Positions 1 through 9,227 are shown, counted from the first letter of the stretch. The stretch is DNA of 64,000 nt from Novosphingobium sp. (GCF_039595395.1 NZ_JBCNLP010000006.1:1960458-2024457); one strand, 5' to 3'. Notes: generated by a model from the sequence alone, not told the origin. Translations and numbers: made by a program.

Positions 1-464
1 TACCAGTCACGTTTCGCCGAATGGCGCGAGCCGATGCTTTCCTTAAACCATGGGTGCTGGTCGGAACTGTGATTGACCACAAAATCGACGAGCACGCGAA
101 TGCGGCGGCGGCGCGCTTCCTTCACCAGGCGAGCAAAATCGGCCATCGAGCCATATTCCGGCGCGATGCTGACGTAATCCTTGACATCGTACCCGAAATC
201 CTTGTTGGGCGAAGGATAGAACGGCGTAATCCAGATCGCATCGACGCCCAATCGCTGAAGATAATCGAGACGGCGGGTGATGCCGTTAAGATCGCCGATG
301 CCATCCCCGTTCGAATCCTGAAAGCTGCGAATATAGATTTCATAGATCGCCGCATGCTCCCACCATGGCCGGACATCGGCGCGGGCCGAAGCCGCCACAC
401 CCGATCGTGGCGAGATCAGCAGACAGGCAAGCATTGCGCAAGTGAGCAGCGAACGGATGGTCAT
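1..464 (-). CDS. GH13 alpha-glucosidase/alpha-amylase family protein, N-terminal part (runs off window)
   Basis: Reverse-strand reading from an ATG at 464 gives 154 residues before the window edge. A signal peptide (about residues 1-28, hydrophobic core LLTCAMLACLLI, Ala-rich end) is followed by the classic GH13 barrel entry: WWEHAAIYEIYIRSFQDSN, then GDGIGDLNGI, DAIWITPFYPSP and, near the edge, conserved region I DFVVNHSS. The catalytic Asp and Glu lie beyond the window. The signal peptide suggests a periplasmic enzyme that splits alpha-1,4-linked oligosaccharides. It sits beside a TBDR, a LacI regulator and a sugar MFS transporter, the usual set for maltodextrin use in Caulobacter and sphingomonads. 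Family call is firm; the exact substrate is inferred. Confidence 0.9.
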   Translation of the reverse strand, partial: MTIRSLLTCAMLACLLISPRSGVAASARADVRPWWEHAAIYEIYIRSFQDSNGDGIGDLNGITRRLDYLQRLGVDAIWITPFYPSPNKDFGYDVKDYVSIAPEYGSMADFARLVKEARRRRIRVLVDFVVNHSSDQHPWFKESIGSRHSAKRDW

Positions 465-505
465 GGCGTTCCTGTGGTCCCACAAAAGGGTTTGATCTGG
501 CGGGC

Positions 506-543
506 AAAAAACCCCCGGCCCTGAACGAACAGGAGCCGGGGTT
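506..543 (-). terminator. Rho-independent terminator after the TonB-dependent receptor
   Basis: On the reverse strand AACCCCGGC (543-535) pairs with GCCGGGGGTT (519-510) across a 15-nt loop and is followed by a run of six T (511-506). It lies 80 bp past the receptor stop and before the GH13 start, so the enzyme is probably transcribed from its own promoter. Confidence 0.85.
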
Positions 544-623
544 CATGGCCAGGCGGGTCGCGGGGGAGGTGCTACCAGCGCGCCGATGAAGTCTGGGTTC
601 TGACAATCTGATCCATCAGGAGA

Positions 624-3125
624 TCAAAATGAATAGGTCATGCTCACCTTGAACCGACGGCCAAAGATCGGCCGCCCCTGGAATTGCGGTTCGGCCACGC
701 CCTGCACAATACCCGAGCGCGGATTGCCCTCGGTCAGCCCCACCGTGTTGAACAGATTGCTGATCTGTCCCATGGCGTGCAGACGCTTTGTGATGGCCCA
801 GTCGGCCCCAAGGCTGACTTCGGTATAAGCAGGCAGGGCTATGGTGTTAGCGACATCGGCATAGCGCTTGCCGGTGTGACGGATATCGCTGAACACATCC
901 AGCGCGCCGCCTATCAGATGGACTGTCGGGCGAACAGAGGCCATGAGCGAAGGCTGGCGCACGATCTGTTTGCCCGAGTAGCTGAAAGGCTGACCCGTCG
1001 TCGGGTCGGTTCCAGCAAAGCCCTGATATTTGATACTTTGCAGCGTACCACCGAAGGCCAGATCGAACCAGGCCGTGGGCCGCGCCACGAATTCGGCTTC
1101 CAATCCATAGGATCGTGCGGATGCCTTGGCGGTGATCACCTGGTTGCCGGCAATTTCGTTGAAGGACACATTGGGGAAGTCATTGAAGAAGCCCGTCACA
1201 AAGGCCGAGATCGGTCGGGAGGCATATTTCACCCCGCCTTCCACCATCTGAATCCGGGTTTCCACAGCATTGCAGCAGTTGAACCATTGCGCGAATTCCG
1301 GCGTAATACGGAAACTGTTGGAATAGCGGAGGAAGGTGGCGAGGCGCGGATTGAATTCATAGTTCAACCCGCCGCTGAACGCCCATTGAGTGGTGGAAAA
1401 ACGATAAGGCGTATAGGCGCCGGAAAACACCGTCACATTGTTGTCGGCAACAATGGTGGCCGACCCGGGCAGATTGGCCGTGGTGGTGCCCGCAATGAGG
1501 CCCGTCTTCTTCTCATGCTGCATCCGCACGCCACCATCAAAGGTCAGTCGGCCGTCGATCTTCCAGGTGTCGGTCAGATAGATCGAGTTCTGGGTGACAT
1601 CGTCATGAAAATCATTGAGGTTCGCGTGCGGATTGACCACGCCATTGGCCGTGAGATGCGAGGTAACATTGCCGGCAGTATCGAGTCCCACCACATCGAG
1701 CAGCCGCGGCTGATTGGTCGCCTCGGTCAGGATGTTGTTCCAATTCCACTGCTGGCGCTGCGTATAATGGCTGAAATAATAGCCCAGCGTGATTTTGTGC
1801 GCCCCTGCCTTGAAGGTACCGGACAGGTCGTTGATGAAATTGTCCACATTGACCAGCGTGTGGTAAATGCTCTCGTTCTCAATGAGGCCGTTGGCGATAT
1901 CCGCAGCGCCAAGGTTGGTGTTCGAGCCGATTGCTCGATAGGCAGCCGATACGGTGCTGGGCGCCAGCGACTTGAGCGATGCAAGTGAACTGGTCAGAAA
2001 AGCGGCAGAGGGAGCATCCGTATTCGAGAACAGTCCATTGAAATCGACATACCCATGGGTGTAACGGGCCTTCTCATTGACGGTGAAGCGGGCTCCGAAA
2101 TCCTTGCGGGCCAACAAGGTAAAGGTGTCCGTGTTGGTATGAACCCCGTCCTGCAGACTGACAGTCTGGTTGCCCGTGCCATAGCCGTTGGGCACCGATA
2201 CTGTAGCAAAGGCCGGGGAATAGAGAGTACCCGCCCCCGCGCTCAGCCCCGGCAGACCCGATGATGTACTGGCCAGCGGCATGGCGGTGTAGAACACCGC
2301 ATGGTCATCCAGTTTGCGGTAGCCTGCGTAGACTTCACCATCGTCAAACTTGAAGGTCAGGCCCGCACGAAATTGCCCACCCTTGTTCGCGGCATAACCA
2401 ACATTGCGGTCACCGTTATCGACGCGATAGAAACCACCAATGTCAAAGAGAATCCGGTCGGTAAGTGGGCCTGTCAGGCTGACATCGGTACGCAGGTGAT
2501 TGTTGCTGCCACCTTCGACCTTGACCAGGCCCTCCAGATTTTCCGTGCCGTGCTTGGTCAGGATGTTCACGACGCCACCTGGCGAGTTGGAGGCTGTGAT
2601 CGAAGCCGAGCCACCGCGTACGATCTGCGCGCTCTTGACCATGCTGTCGATACGGAAGAACTCATCCGCATTCGTGAAAGCACCTGCCCCCTCCTCGAAC
2701 ACAGGCAATCCGTCTTCCAGCACAGAGATATAGCGGTAATTGTCATTAGGCAGGCCGCGCGAATAGACATTGTTGCCGACATCCCCGCCCGAACTTTCGA
2801 CATAAATGCCGGGAACGTCATTGATCAATTCGGCGATGCCGCGCGGACTCTTTCGTGTCAGTTCGGCCCCGTTCAGCGTGGTAATCGCATAGGATGTTTC
2901 AAATTTGGTGCGCGCGACTGTCGCACCGGTGACAACGATGGTGTTGAGATCAAGAGGCGAGCTTGCCTCATTTGCTGCAGGTTGCGAAACTCTACCGTCC
3001 GTCTGAGCAGCTTGTCCAGCGCCTCCCGGAGCGACACCTTGGGCCATCGCTACGGAAGAAAGGCAGTTTGCCGCCACCGCCGCCGTGCACAACAAGGTGA
3101 TACGAAACGCTCTCATGATCATCAT
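624..3125 (-). CDS. TonB-dependent receptor, likely for alpha-gluco-oligosaccharides
   Basis: Outer-membrane receptor of about 830 residues. A signal peptide (MRAFRITLLCTAAVAANCLSSVAMA) is followed by a short linker, then a plug domain beginning LNTIVVTGATV with the motif DVPGIYVESSGGDVG, and a 22-strand barrel ending in Phe (VSMTYSF), as usual for BAM recognition. Three in-frame ATGs lie at 3125, 3122 and 3116; the GGGG at 3127-3130 spaces best to the last one. Longer upstream starts would put charged residues before the signal peptide and are unlikely. Between the GH13 gene and the LacI regulator, with LacI-type palindromes upstream, it resembles Caulobacter MalA. Substrate is inferred from context. 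Confidence 0.88.
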   Translation of the reverse strand: MMIMRAFRITLLCTAAVAANCLSSVAMAQGVAPGGAGQAAQTDGRVSQPAANEASSPLDLNTIVVTGATVARTKFETSYAITTLNGAELTRKSPRGIAELINDVPGIYVESSGGDVGNNVYSRGLPNDNYRYISVLEDGLPVFEEGAGAFTNADEFFRIDSMVKSAQIVRGGSASITASNSPGGVVNILTKHGTENLEGLVKVEGGSNNHLRTDVSLTGPLTDRILFDIGGFYRVDNGDRNVGYAANKGGQFRAGLTFKFDDGEVYAGYRKLDDHAVFYTAMPLASTSSGLPGLSAGAGTLYSPAFATVSVPNGYGTGNQTVSLQDGVHTNTDTFTLLARKDFGARFTVNEKARYTHGYVDFNGLFSNTDAPSAAFLTSSLASLKSLAPSTVSAAYRAIGSNTNLGAADIANGLIENESIYHTLVNVDNFINDLSGTFKAGAHKITLGYYFSHYTQRQQWNWNNILTEATNQPRLLDVVGLDTAGNVTSHLTANGVVNPHANLNDFHDDVTQNSIYLTDTWKIDGRLTFDGGVRMQHEKKTGLIAGTTTANLPGSATIVADNNVTVFSGAYTPYRFSTTQWAFSGGLNYEFNPRLATFLRYSNSFRITPEFAQWFNCCNAVETRIQMVEGGVKYASRPISAFVTGFFNDFPNVSFNEIAGNQVITAKASARSYGLEAEFVARPTAWFDLAFGGTLQSIKYQGFAGTDPTTGQPFSYSGKQIVRQPSLMASVRPTVHLIGGALDVFSDIRHTGKRYADVANTIALPAYTEVSLGADWAITKRLHAMGQISNLFNTVGLTEGNPRSGIVQGVAEPQFQGRPIFGRRFKVSMTYSF

Positions 3126-3223
3126 CCCCACATAAGGCCAGGTCGTTTTTGCTCCGCGCACTTGCTGGCGCGGGCTGGCCCGCCTCATGTCGCACGCAAT
3201 GCAAAATCGTGCAATATATTTTG

Positions 3224-3235
3224 GCAATCGATTGC
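3224..3235. promoter_or_regulatory. LacI-type operator candidate (GCAATCGATTGC)
   Basis: Perfect 12-bp palindrome with a central CG, the hallmark of LacI/GalR operators, about 100 bp upstream of the receptor start. Related GCAAT half sites lie nearby (3196-3214), fitting repression of the receptor by the adjacent LacI protein. Binding is inferred. Confidence 0.6.
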
Positions 3236-3353
3236 ATTTTTCATGGAGCTAAGTCAATTGTTCTAGATTATTTTACTTTATTTCAGACAGATGCTCGAAC
3301 ATCGATCTTCGCAGCTCAATGATTTTGCACAAACTGCAAGCACAAACATCCCC

Positions 3354-3361
3354 GCAATTGC
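3354..3361. promoter_or_regulatory. Second GCAATTGC palindrome upstream of the receptor
   Basis: Perfect 8-bp palindrome just beyond the lacI-family stop codon. It shares the GCAAT/ATTGC arms of the 3224 site but lacks the central CG spacing. Could be an auxiliary operator or part of the receptor promoter. Confidence 0.35.
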
Positions 3362-3366
3362 ACAAA

Positions 3367-4416
3367 TCAGGCGCCACATGATTCGCGTATAATGATCTCG
3401 GTCGGCAAAAGTTCGGCACTCACCCGGTGGCCATCAATCATCCGCAAAAGCTTGGAAACCAGCAGGTTTCCAGCCTTAATCACGTCCTGGCGCACGGTTG
3501 TCAGTCGTGGGCTGGCATAGGAGGCGACATCGAGATCATCGTAACCGATCACCGATACATCCTCAGGCACTCGTGCCCCTCGACGCACCAACGCCTGTAT
3601 GGCGCTGAGCGCGACCATGTCGGAAGCCGCGACGATGCCGTCGAAACTGATCTGGCATTCCAGAAGATTGTCGATGGCATCCGCGCCGTCGAAGCGCTGT
3701 GACGGTGGGGTCTGCACAATGTCGGCATCAAACGGGATCCCCGAGGCCTGAAGTGCCGCCTTATAACCTTCCAGCCGTAGCGCAATCTGAGAAAAGCCCG
3801 TTCGGGCCGAGGCGATTGCCGGCATCGCGCCGACAAAGGCAATCCGACGACGACCCAACCTGGCCAGATGCTGGGTCGCGCGATAACCGCCCTGAAAATT
3901 GTCGCTGCCTACAGAGCAATAGGTCTGCCCCTCAATGCCCGCCCCCCAGACGATCAACGGCTTGCCGGCGGCGCCAAACCGATTGAGCGTATCGTGAAAC
4001 TGCGACTGGCCAAGAAAGATTGTCCCGGCATAGGGCGAAGCACCAAGAAAATCGGCGAGGCTCTGCTCATCATAAGGCGTCTGCCAATTGATCGAAAAAT
4101 CTCGTCGACGCTCGCGCAGCGCTGCACCGATCCCCCCTATCAGCGCCAGTTCGAATGGATTGGCCAATTGCCTGCCATGCGCCAGAGATACCGGCAACAC
4201 GACATTGATCTGATCACACACCTGCATCGGCAGCCGCCGAGCTCGGCGCTGGGGCACCTCATAACCGCAGCGCGCCGCAACGGCCAACACCACCTCCCGC
4301 GTGTCCTCGCTAATGGCGGTGTTGCCAGCAAGCGCACGGGAAATGGTCGATATCGAAAAGCCGGTCTCCCGGGCGATATCCTGAAGGGTATGGGCTGATT
4401 TGGCTGGCGGCTTCAT
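3367..4416 (-). CDS. LacI-family transcriptional regulator
   Basis: 349 residues, normal LacI length. The N-terminal helix-turn-helix with hinge helix spans about residues 10-60 (TLQDIARETGFSISTISRAL, then a GYEVP hinge). The periplasmic-binding-like sugar domain follows, with SVGSDNFQGGYRATQHLARLG and VIGYDDLDVASYASPRLTTV. ATG at 4416 is the natural start. The gene sits between the MFS transporter and the receptor, and palindromes of LacI type occur on both sides (3224-3235, 4448-4457). It most likely represses the locus until an alpha-glucoside binds, as Caulobacter MalI does. The sugar itself cannot be read from the sequence. Confidence 0.93.
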   Translation of the reverse strand: MKPPAKSAHTLQDIARETGFSISTISRALAGNTAISEDTREVVLAVAARCGYEVPQRRARRLPMQVCDQINVVLPVSLAHGRQLANPFELALIGGIGAALRERRRDFSINWQTPYDEQSLADFLGASPYAGTIFLGQSQFHDTLNRFGAAGKPLIVWGAGIEGQTYCSVGSDNFQGGYRATQHLARLGRRRIAFVGAMPAIASARTGFSQIALRLEGYKAALQASGIPFDADIVQTPPSQRFDGADAIDNLLECQISFDGIVAASDMVALSAIQALVRRGARVPEDVSVIGYDDLDVASYASPRLTTVRQDVIKAGNLLVSKLLRMIDGHRVSAELLPTEIIIRESCGA

Positions 4417-4447
4417 CAGACAGCCCTATCATCGCGGGCAAGGTTCT

Positions 4448-4457
4448 TGCAATTGCA
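4448..4457. promoter_or_regulatory. TGCAATTGCA palindrome between MFS and LacI genes
   Basis: Perfect 10-bp palindrome in the 46-bp gap upstream of the lacI-family start. It shares arms with the other GCAAT..ATTGC sites and is well placed for autoregulation. Inference from position and symmetry only. Confidence 0.45.
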
Positions 4458-4462
4458 CGAAC

Positions 4463-5794
4463 TCACTTTACGGCCATCACGTCTGTCGACCAGCTCTTCT
4501 CGCTCCATAGAACGAGACAAGCCAGCGCCCCCATCGCCAACCCCGCTCCAGCCAGTAGCATCAACAGTTCGGCCCGGCCATGGAGCAGATGATCTATCAG
4601 GCTGCCCGCAAGGAGACCGGCCAGCAATTGCGGCAGGACGATAAAGACATTCATGATGCCGATGCTGATTCCAGCCGATTCAGCACGTAAAATACCGCTC
4701 GCCTTCACGAAAGGAATGCTGATGATGGAGGCATAGGCCACGCCGATCAGGGCAGAACAGCCCAACAGCAAGCCAGCGGAATGGCTGTACGCGATGCCCG
4801 CGAAGGCCACCGCCCCTACCATCAAAGCCAGCGCATGAGCACGCGCCAACCCCAGCCCCCTTATGATACGAGGGAGGAAGAGAGCAAAAAGCGCAGCGAC
4901 ACCATTATAAATGCCAAACATCAGCCCCACCCAGTCGGCACCGCGCGTATAGGCAGGTTCAAAAGGATTACGGGCCCCAAAGGCCTGTGCGGACACGACA
5001 GGCGTCGCATAGACCCACAAGACGTACATCGCAGTCCAGCTGAAAAACTGCACGATGGCGATCGGGCGAAAACCCTTCAAGATCCTGCCAATCGAACGCG
5101 GCCTCCAAGCATTGGGGGTTGATGGCACAGGATGTACTTGCCGTGATGCGAGGGCGGCACGTTTGGGCTCTCGTACCTTTGCGACCGTCCAGCCGACTGC
5201 CAGTGCCACACACATGCCTGCTACCAAGAAGCTAAGGCGAATGGTGGAGGAAGTGACACCAGGCATGGCCATCCCCGAAAGACCGGTTCTCCCTATCAAG
5301 CTGGGTGAACAAGCTCCCAGAAATGCGCCCAGGCCAATGAACAGCGTTTGCATGGAGTAGGCTTGAGCATAGTGCTCGACCGCGAGACAGTCACCGACGA
5401 GGGCTCTGTATGGCGCATGTAAGGCATTCATCGCCGTTTCCAGTATCCAGATCGTCAACACCGCCCAACCAACGGTCGATGACCTTGGCAGCACCCACAA
5501 GGCAACCACGACCACTCCTGCTGAAACGACTATGAAAGGCCGACGGCGACCATAGGACGACCAGCTATGGTCGCTGATCCAGCCGATGATCGGCTGGATC
5601 AGCAAACCGGTGACGGGGCCTGCCAGCCAAAGCAGGGCTAATTGGTCGTTAGCTGCTCCAAGTTGCTGAAAAATCCGACTTAGATTTGCGCTTTCCAGCC
5701 CAAAAGCGATTTGTAACCCCAGATACCCCACACTCAGATGGAGTGAGATATCTTTTGTTTCCATTCTTGCATTCTGCCTTGTATCGCCGACCAT
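4463..5794 (-). CDS. MFS sugar transporter (SUT/GPH-like, maltose/sucrose type)
   Basis: Twelve-helix major facilitator. Loop 2-3 carries GWISDHSWSSYGRRRPFIVVS; the RRRPF motif is typical of the sucrose/maltose SUT-GPH branch of H+/sugar symporters. Two starts are plausible: ATG 5794 (443 aa, preceded by GGAAGGCGAGGGGGG) or ATG 5764 (433 aa). The frame stays open to 5929 but that extension is not transporter-like. It lies upstream of the lacI-family gene on the same strand. Likely role: moving the disaccharide released by the periplasmic GH13 enzyme across the inner membrane, as Caulobacter MalY does. Confidence 0.88.
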   Translation of the reverse strand: MVGDTRQNARMETKDISLHLSVGYLGLQIAFGLESANLSRIFQQLGAANDQLALLWLAGPVTGLLIQPIIGWISDHSWSSYGRRRPFIVVSAGVVVVALWVLPRSSTVGWAVLTIWILETAMNALHAPYRALVGDCLAVEHYAQAYSMQTLFIGLGAFLGACSPSLIGRTGLSGMAMPGVTSSTIRLSFLVAGMCVALAVGWTVAKVREPKRAALASRQVHPVPSTPNAWRPRSIGRILKGFRPIAIVQFFSWTAMYVLWVYATPVVSAQAFGARNPFEPAYTRGADWVGLMFGIYNGVAALFALFLPRIIRGLGLARAHALALMVGAVAFAGIAYSHSAGLLLGCSALIGVAYASIISIPFVKASGILRAESAGISIGIMNVFIVLPQLLAGLLAGSLIDHLLHGRAELLMLLAGAGLAMGALACLVLWSEKSWSTDVMAVK

Positions 5795-5822
5795 CCCCCC
5801 TCGCCTTCCTAACCAGGCCTTC

Positions 5823-6047
5823 TCAATTTTCGGCAACCCGGTGTATGCCAAGAATGACTTTACGAAAAGACTGGCCGGATCGCCCGCCGTTTTTAACTTC
5901 GCGAACGAAATAATTGAGACCGAGGCCAATCAGGGCGATCAGGATGAACCATGGGTGATCATGCCTGGTCTTTGAAGGCTGGCCCGGTACCATGGCAACC
6001 GCGACAGGCAAGCCTCCCGCATGCGGGTCTCTTGGATACTCCGTCAT
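5823..6047 (-). CDS. Possible small membrane protein upstream of the transporter
   Basis: A 74-residue frame with one convincing hydrophobic segment (PWFILIALIGLGLNYF) followed by a basic stretch (REVKNGGRSGQSFRK). It precedes the transporter on the same strand. No clear ribosome site and no family recognised; it may be spurious or a remnant. Confidence 0.3.
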   Translation of the reverse strand: MTEYPRDPHAGGLPVAVAMVPGQPSKTRHDHPWFILIALIGLGLNYFVREVKNGGRSGQSFRKVILGIHRVAEN

Positions 6048-6420
6048 TCAGCCAGCTTCGGTCCGAACATGTTGAAACACCCTAAATTGGTTGTCGCAGC
6101 AGGTCAGGCGCTGCCTTTGCCTGGGCATGCGCGGGCAGCAATACGGCGCAGCGCGGAAACAATGGGCATCATCGGGTTCGCACTTCGCCGCTAAGACTGG
6201 CGAGCGCACCCTCCGCATAAAGTGCTGGAACCGCCCCATTCAGACCGTAATAACGAAAGCTCAGGGCCCGAAAATGATTGATGTAGGCCTCTCTTTTTGG
6301 CTGCTTGGCCGTCGGGGCGCTATGACGCGCCGCCTCCGCTTGATCGTTCCTGATCAGTCCGCAGGACGGCATGGGTGGGCACGCTGTGCCACTGTCGCAG
6401 GTTGAAGAGGTCATAGGGGG
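6048..6420. other. Gap with no convincing gene
   Basis: Short frames occur on both strands but none has a ribosome site or family motif. It separates the sugar locus from the LysR/quinone-reductase pair. Confidence 0.5.
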
Positions 6421-7323
6421 TTAGAGGTTCTCGACGAGTAGGACAAATCGATCGCGCAACCATCTCTGAACCGGATGTGTCGTCGTTCGGTCATGCCAGA
6501 TCATGGCAAGTTCAAAGCCCGGCACGCCGATGGGAGGATCGAGAACCTGAAGCTTCTCCTTCTCCTCGCTGACGATGCGCGCCGGCACGACTGCGATCAT
6601 GTCAGAATTCGCAACGATCCTGGGAACCACAAGGAAGCCCGGAGTGGAGAGCGCAACATGTCGTGATCGTCCCATGGCTTCGAGAACAGTATCGGTCGGC
6701 CCGGCGAAGCCTCCCCCATCGGGAGATACGATGACATGATCGAGGCTGCAGAACTGGTCGAGGTCGATCCCGCCCTTGACATGAGGGTGCCCGGATCGCG
6801 CGATGAGAATATATTCCTCATGGCAAAGCCTGCGCATCCGCAACTGCTCTGGCGCCGTTTGCGGGCGGTTTATGGCAAGATCCACCGCTCCGCGCTCCAT
6901 CTGGCTATGAAGGGCCATGAGGTCTAGGCTGTGCCAAGCGATACGAAGACCCGGCGCTTCCTGCCGTAAGGTACGGACCAGGGGCAGAAGCAAGGCGCTC
7001 TGCGTATAATCGCTGGCCGCAATACGAATCGTGCCCTTCGCCCGGGATGGATCAAATGCAGAGTCTATCGCCACGACCTGGCGGACGGCTTCGAGCGCCT
7101 CGTGTAGACGCGGCTGTAGTTCCAGAGCCTTCTGTGTCGGCACCATGCCGCGTTGCGCCGGGATTAGCAGCGGATCGTCGAAGATGTCGCGCAACCGTGC
7201 CAAGCGCGTCGACAGTGCGGGCTGGCTCATATTCAATCGTCGAGCGGCATGGGTGACGTTTCTCTCGGCCAGTAGCGTGTCGAGCGTGACGAGCAGATTG
7301 AAGTCGAGTTGGCTGGTATCCAT
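6421..7323 (-). CDS. LysR-family regulator (NodD/LinR-like)
   Basis: 300 residues from ATG 7323 (MDTSQLDFNLLVTLDTLL). The winged HTH covers about residues 8-65 (NVTHAARRLNMSQPALSTRLARLRDIFDDPLLI), followed by the effector domain. An in-frame TTG at 7359 would add 12 residues but lacks support. Divergent from the quinone reductase gene with a 112-bp shared promoter region, the standard layout for control of that gene. The fold and the pairing are clear; the inducer is unknown. Confidence 0.9.
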   Translation of the reverse strand: MDTSQLDFNLLVTLDTLLAERNVTHAARRLNMSQPALSTRLARLRDIFDDPLLIPAQRGMVPTQKALELQPRLHEALEAVRQVVAIDSAFDPSRAKGTIRIAASDYTQSALLLPLVRTLRQEAPGLRIAWHSLDLMALHSQMERGAVDLAINRPQTAPEQLRMRRLCHEEYILIARSGHPHVKGGIDLDQFCSLDHVIVSPDGGGFAGPTDTVLEAMGRSRHVALSTPGFLVVPRIVANSDMIAVVPARIVSEEKEKLQVLDPPIGVPGFELAMIWHDRTTTHPVQRWLRDRFVLLVENL

Positions 7324-7435
7324 AGTGTAGATACCAGCACATAGATGCTTTGATTTCAAGAATGGCGATGTGGTCTCTAACTTTGACGGGAACGGCCGAA
7401 AGCCGCCTCTTCCGTTTCTTATTCAGGATCACCGC

Positions 7436-8287
7436 ATGAGCAACGTTCTTATCGTCCACGCCCATCCCGAGGCCCAGTCGCTGACCAGTTCTTTGAAGAA
7501 CCTCGCGGTCGAAACGCTCACCGCGCAGGGCCATCAGGTTCAGGTTTCTGACCTCTATGCCATGCGCTGGAAGGCCGTCGCCGATGCCGCCGACTTTCCG
7601 CAGCGTAAGAACGCCGATCGGCTCCGCTATGCATCAGAATCCGGCAACGCCTTTGCCACGGGTACCCAGCCCGCCGATATCGTGGCCGAGCAGCAGAAGC
7701 TGCTGTGGGCCGACGCGGTCATCCTCACCTTCCCCCTGTGGTGGTTCAGCGCGCCGGCGATCCTGAAGGGCTGGGTCGAGCGCGTCTATGCGCATGGCTT
7801 CGCCTACGGCGTTGGCCCGCATGGTGGTGAACGCTGGGGTGATCGGTATGGTGAAGGAACGCTCGCCGGTCGCAGGGCGATGATTGTCGTCAGCATCGGC
7901 GGCCGCGAGCCGCACTACAGCGAGCGCGGCGTCAATGGCCGCCTCGACGAGATCCTGTGGCCCATCCAGCATGGGCAGCTCTTCTATCCGGGCATGGAGG
8001 TTATGCCGCCCTTCCCCGTCTTCCAGAGCGACCGGATGTCGGAAGAGCGCTGGGTCGAAGTCGCGGCCGCCTTCAAGGTCCGGATGGAAAATCTCTTCAC
8101 CGACACGCCAATCCCGTATCGCAAGCAGAATGGCGGCCATTACGATGGACAGCAGGTGCTCAAGCCTGGCCTTGGCGAAGGAGAGACGGGCCTGCGCATC
8201 CACCTTGCACAGCCGGGTGACCCCATCGAGCATCTCAGCACGGCCCAAACGGATACTACCGCACTAGCCGGCTATGTTGGAGCTTGA
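7436..8287 (+). CDS. NAD(P)H dehydrogenase (quinone), flavodoxin-2 family
   Basis: 283 residues from ATG 7436, with AGGAT eight bases upstream. The N-terminus MSNVLIVHAHPEAQSLTSS is the phosphate-binding loop of the NQO1/MdaB flavodoxin-like fold; WADAVILTFPLWWFSAPAILKGWVERV is the family FMN-contact signature, and VYAHGFAYGVG follows. Such cytosolic FAD/FMN enzymes reduce quinones or other electrophiles by two electrons with NAD(P)H. A LysR gene diverges upstream and an MDR pseudogene begins 8 bp downstream, suggesting a former two-gene operon for detoxifying quinones or enones. Confidence 0.9.
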   Translation: MSNVLIVHAHPEAQSLTSSLKNLAVETLTAQGHQVQVSDLYAMRWKAVADAADFPQRKNADRLRYASESGNAFATGTQPADIVAEQQKLLWADAVILTFPLWWFSAPAILKGWVERVYAHGFAYGVGPHGGERWGDRYGEGTLAGRRAMIVVSIGGREPHYSERGVNGRLDEILWPIQHGQLFYPGMEVMPPFPVFQSDRMSEERWVEVAAAFKVRMENLFTDTPIPYRKQNGGHYDGQQVLKPGLGEGETGLRIHLAQPGDPIEHLSTAQTDTTALAGYVGA

Positions 8288-8295
8288 CGCTCATC

Positions 8296-9137
8296 ATGCG
8301 CGCTTTTCGCTCGAACGGTAAGGCGGGCTTCGAAGCCCTTGCGATGGTCGACTTGCCCGATCCGAGGACGCCGGCCCCGGGAGAAATCCGGGTCCGCCTG
8401 CCTGCGACCTCGCTCAATTATCACGATCTGGGTGTGGTGACGGGGCCGCTTCCAGCCGCCCCAGGGCGCATCCCCATGGCCGACGGAGCCGGCGTCGTCG
8501 AGGCGGTCGGACCAGATGTAGAGGCTTTCTCGGTCGGCGACCGTGTCGTGCCGACTTTCTTTCCGACGTGGCTTGATGGCGAGCCGCAGGTCACCGATTT
8601 CGCAACGACGCCGGGCGACGGTATCGATGGTTACGCGCGCGAAGTGGTCGTGGCACAAGCACACGCCTTTACACTTGCGCCGAAGGGCTACACCCACGCC
8701 GAAGCCACGACGTTGACTACGGCAGGGCTAACGGTCTGGCGCGCTCTCGTCGTCGATGGTGGCTTGAAGGCCGGTGCAACTGTGCTGGTTCTGGGCACGG
8801 GCGATGTGTCGATCTTCGCGCTTCAGTTCGCCAAAGCAATAGGGGCGTCGGTGATCGTGACCTCGTCATCCGACGACAAGCTGGACTGCGCCCTCGCCCT
8901 CAGGGCCGATCATGCCGTCAATTATCGCAAGACGCCCGAATGGGGTAAGCATGTCCGCGACATCACCGGCGGACGCGGCGTCGACCATGTCGTCGAGGTC
9001 GGCGGCCCCGGCACGCTGGCCCAGTCGATCCAGGCAGGACGAGCGGAGGCCATCTCGCACTGATCGGCGTCCTCACTGGACGCGACGGCGATGTACCCAC
9101 GGGCCTGCTGATGGCGCGCCAACAGCGACTTCAGGGG
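8296..9137 (+). pseudogene. Zinc-independent MDR (quinone oxidoreductase-like) gene, frameshifted and 3'-truncated
   Basis: From ATG 8296 the protein follows the MDR family: GroES-like half (LPATSLNYHDLGVVTG), then a Rossmann half (GATVLVLGTGDVSIFALQFAKAIGA). The frame stops at 9063 after QAGRAEAISH, but the +1-shifted frame resumes the family sequence from about 9045 (GGHLALIGVLTGRDGDVP, then TGLLMARQQRLQG) until about 9137, where homology ends. So one base is missing near 9042 and the last 70 or so residues are gone. It abuts a truncated gene on the opposite strand, implying a deletion that fused two 3' regions. Confidence 0.85.
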
Positions 9138-9225
9138 ACACCCTGCAACCCTTCGTAAACGCGATGGTGGCCTCAAGTGCGTCGGCTGCAGCGTAGACGC
9201 GGAAACATTGTTCGAGAATCTTCAT
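9138..9225 (-). pseudogene. VOC-family protein remnant, N-terminal 25-30 codons only
   Basis: ATG 9225 has a strong AGGAGG nine bases upstream, lying inside the end of the epimerase gene, so this was the next gene of that operon. The start MKILEQCFRVYAAADALEATIAF is typical of small glyoxalase/VOC proteins, where YEGLQG normally follows. Here a base is missing before AC GAA GGG TTG CAG GG, and the sequence then runs into antisense MDR sequence at about 9138. A broken remnant. Confidence 0.7.
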
Positions 9226-9227
9226 GT

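Noticed and set aside
684..1988. 434-codon open frame opposite the first TonB receptor
   Set aside because: It mirrors the receptor gene, lacks family motifs and arises from high third-position GC. The same holds for other long antisense frames (2301-3266, 9315-10559, 18075-19307, 57520-59367).
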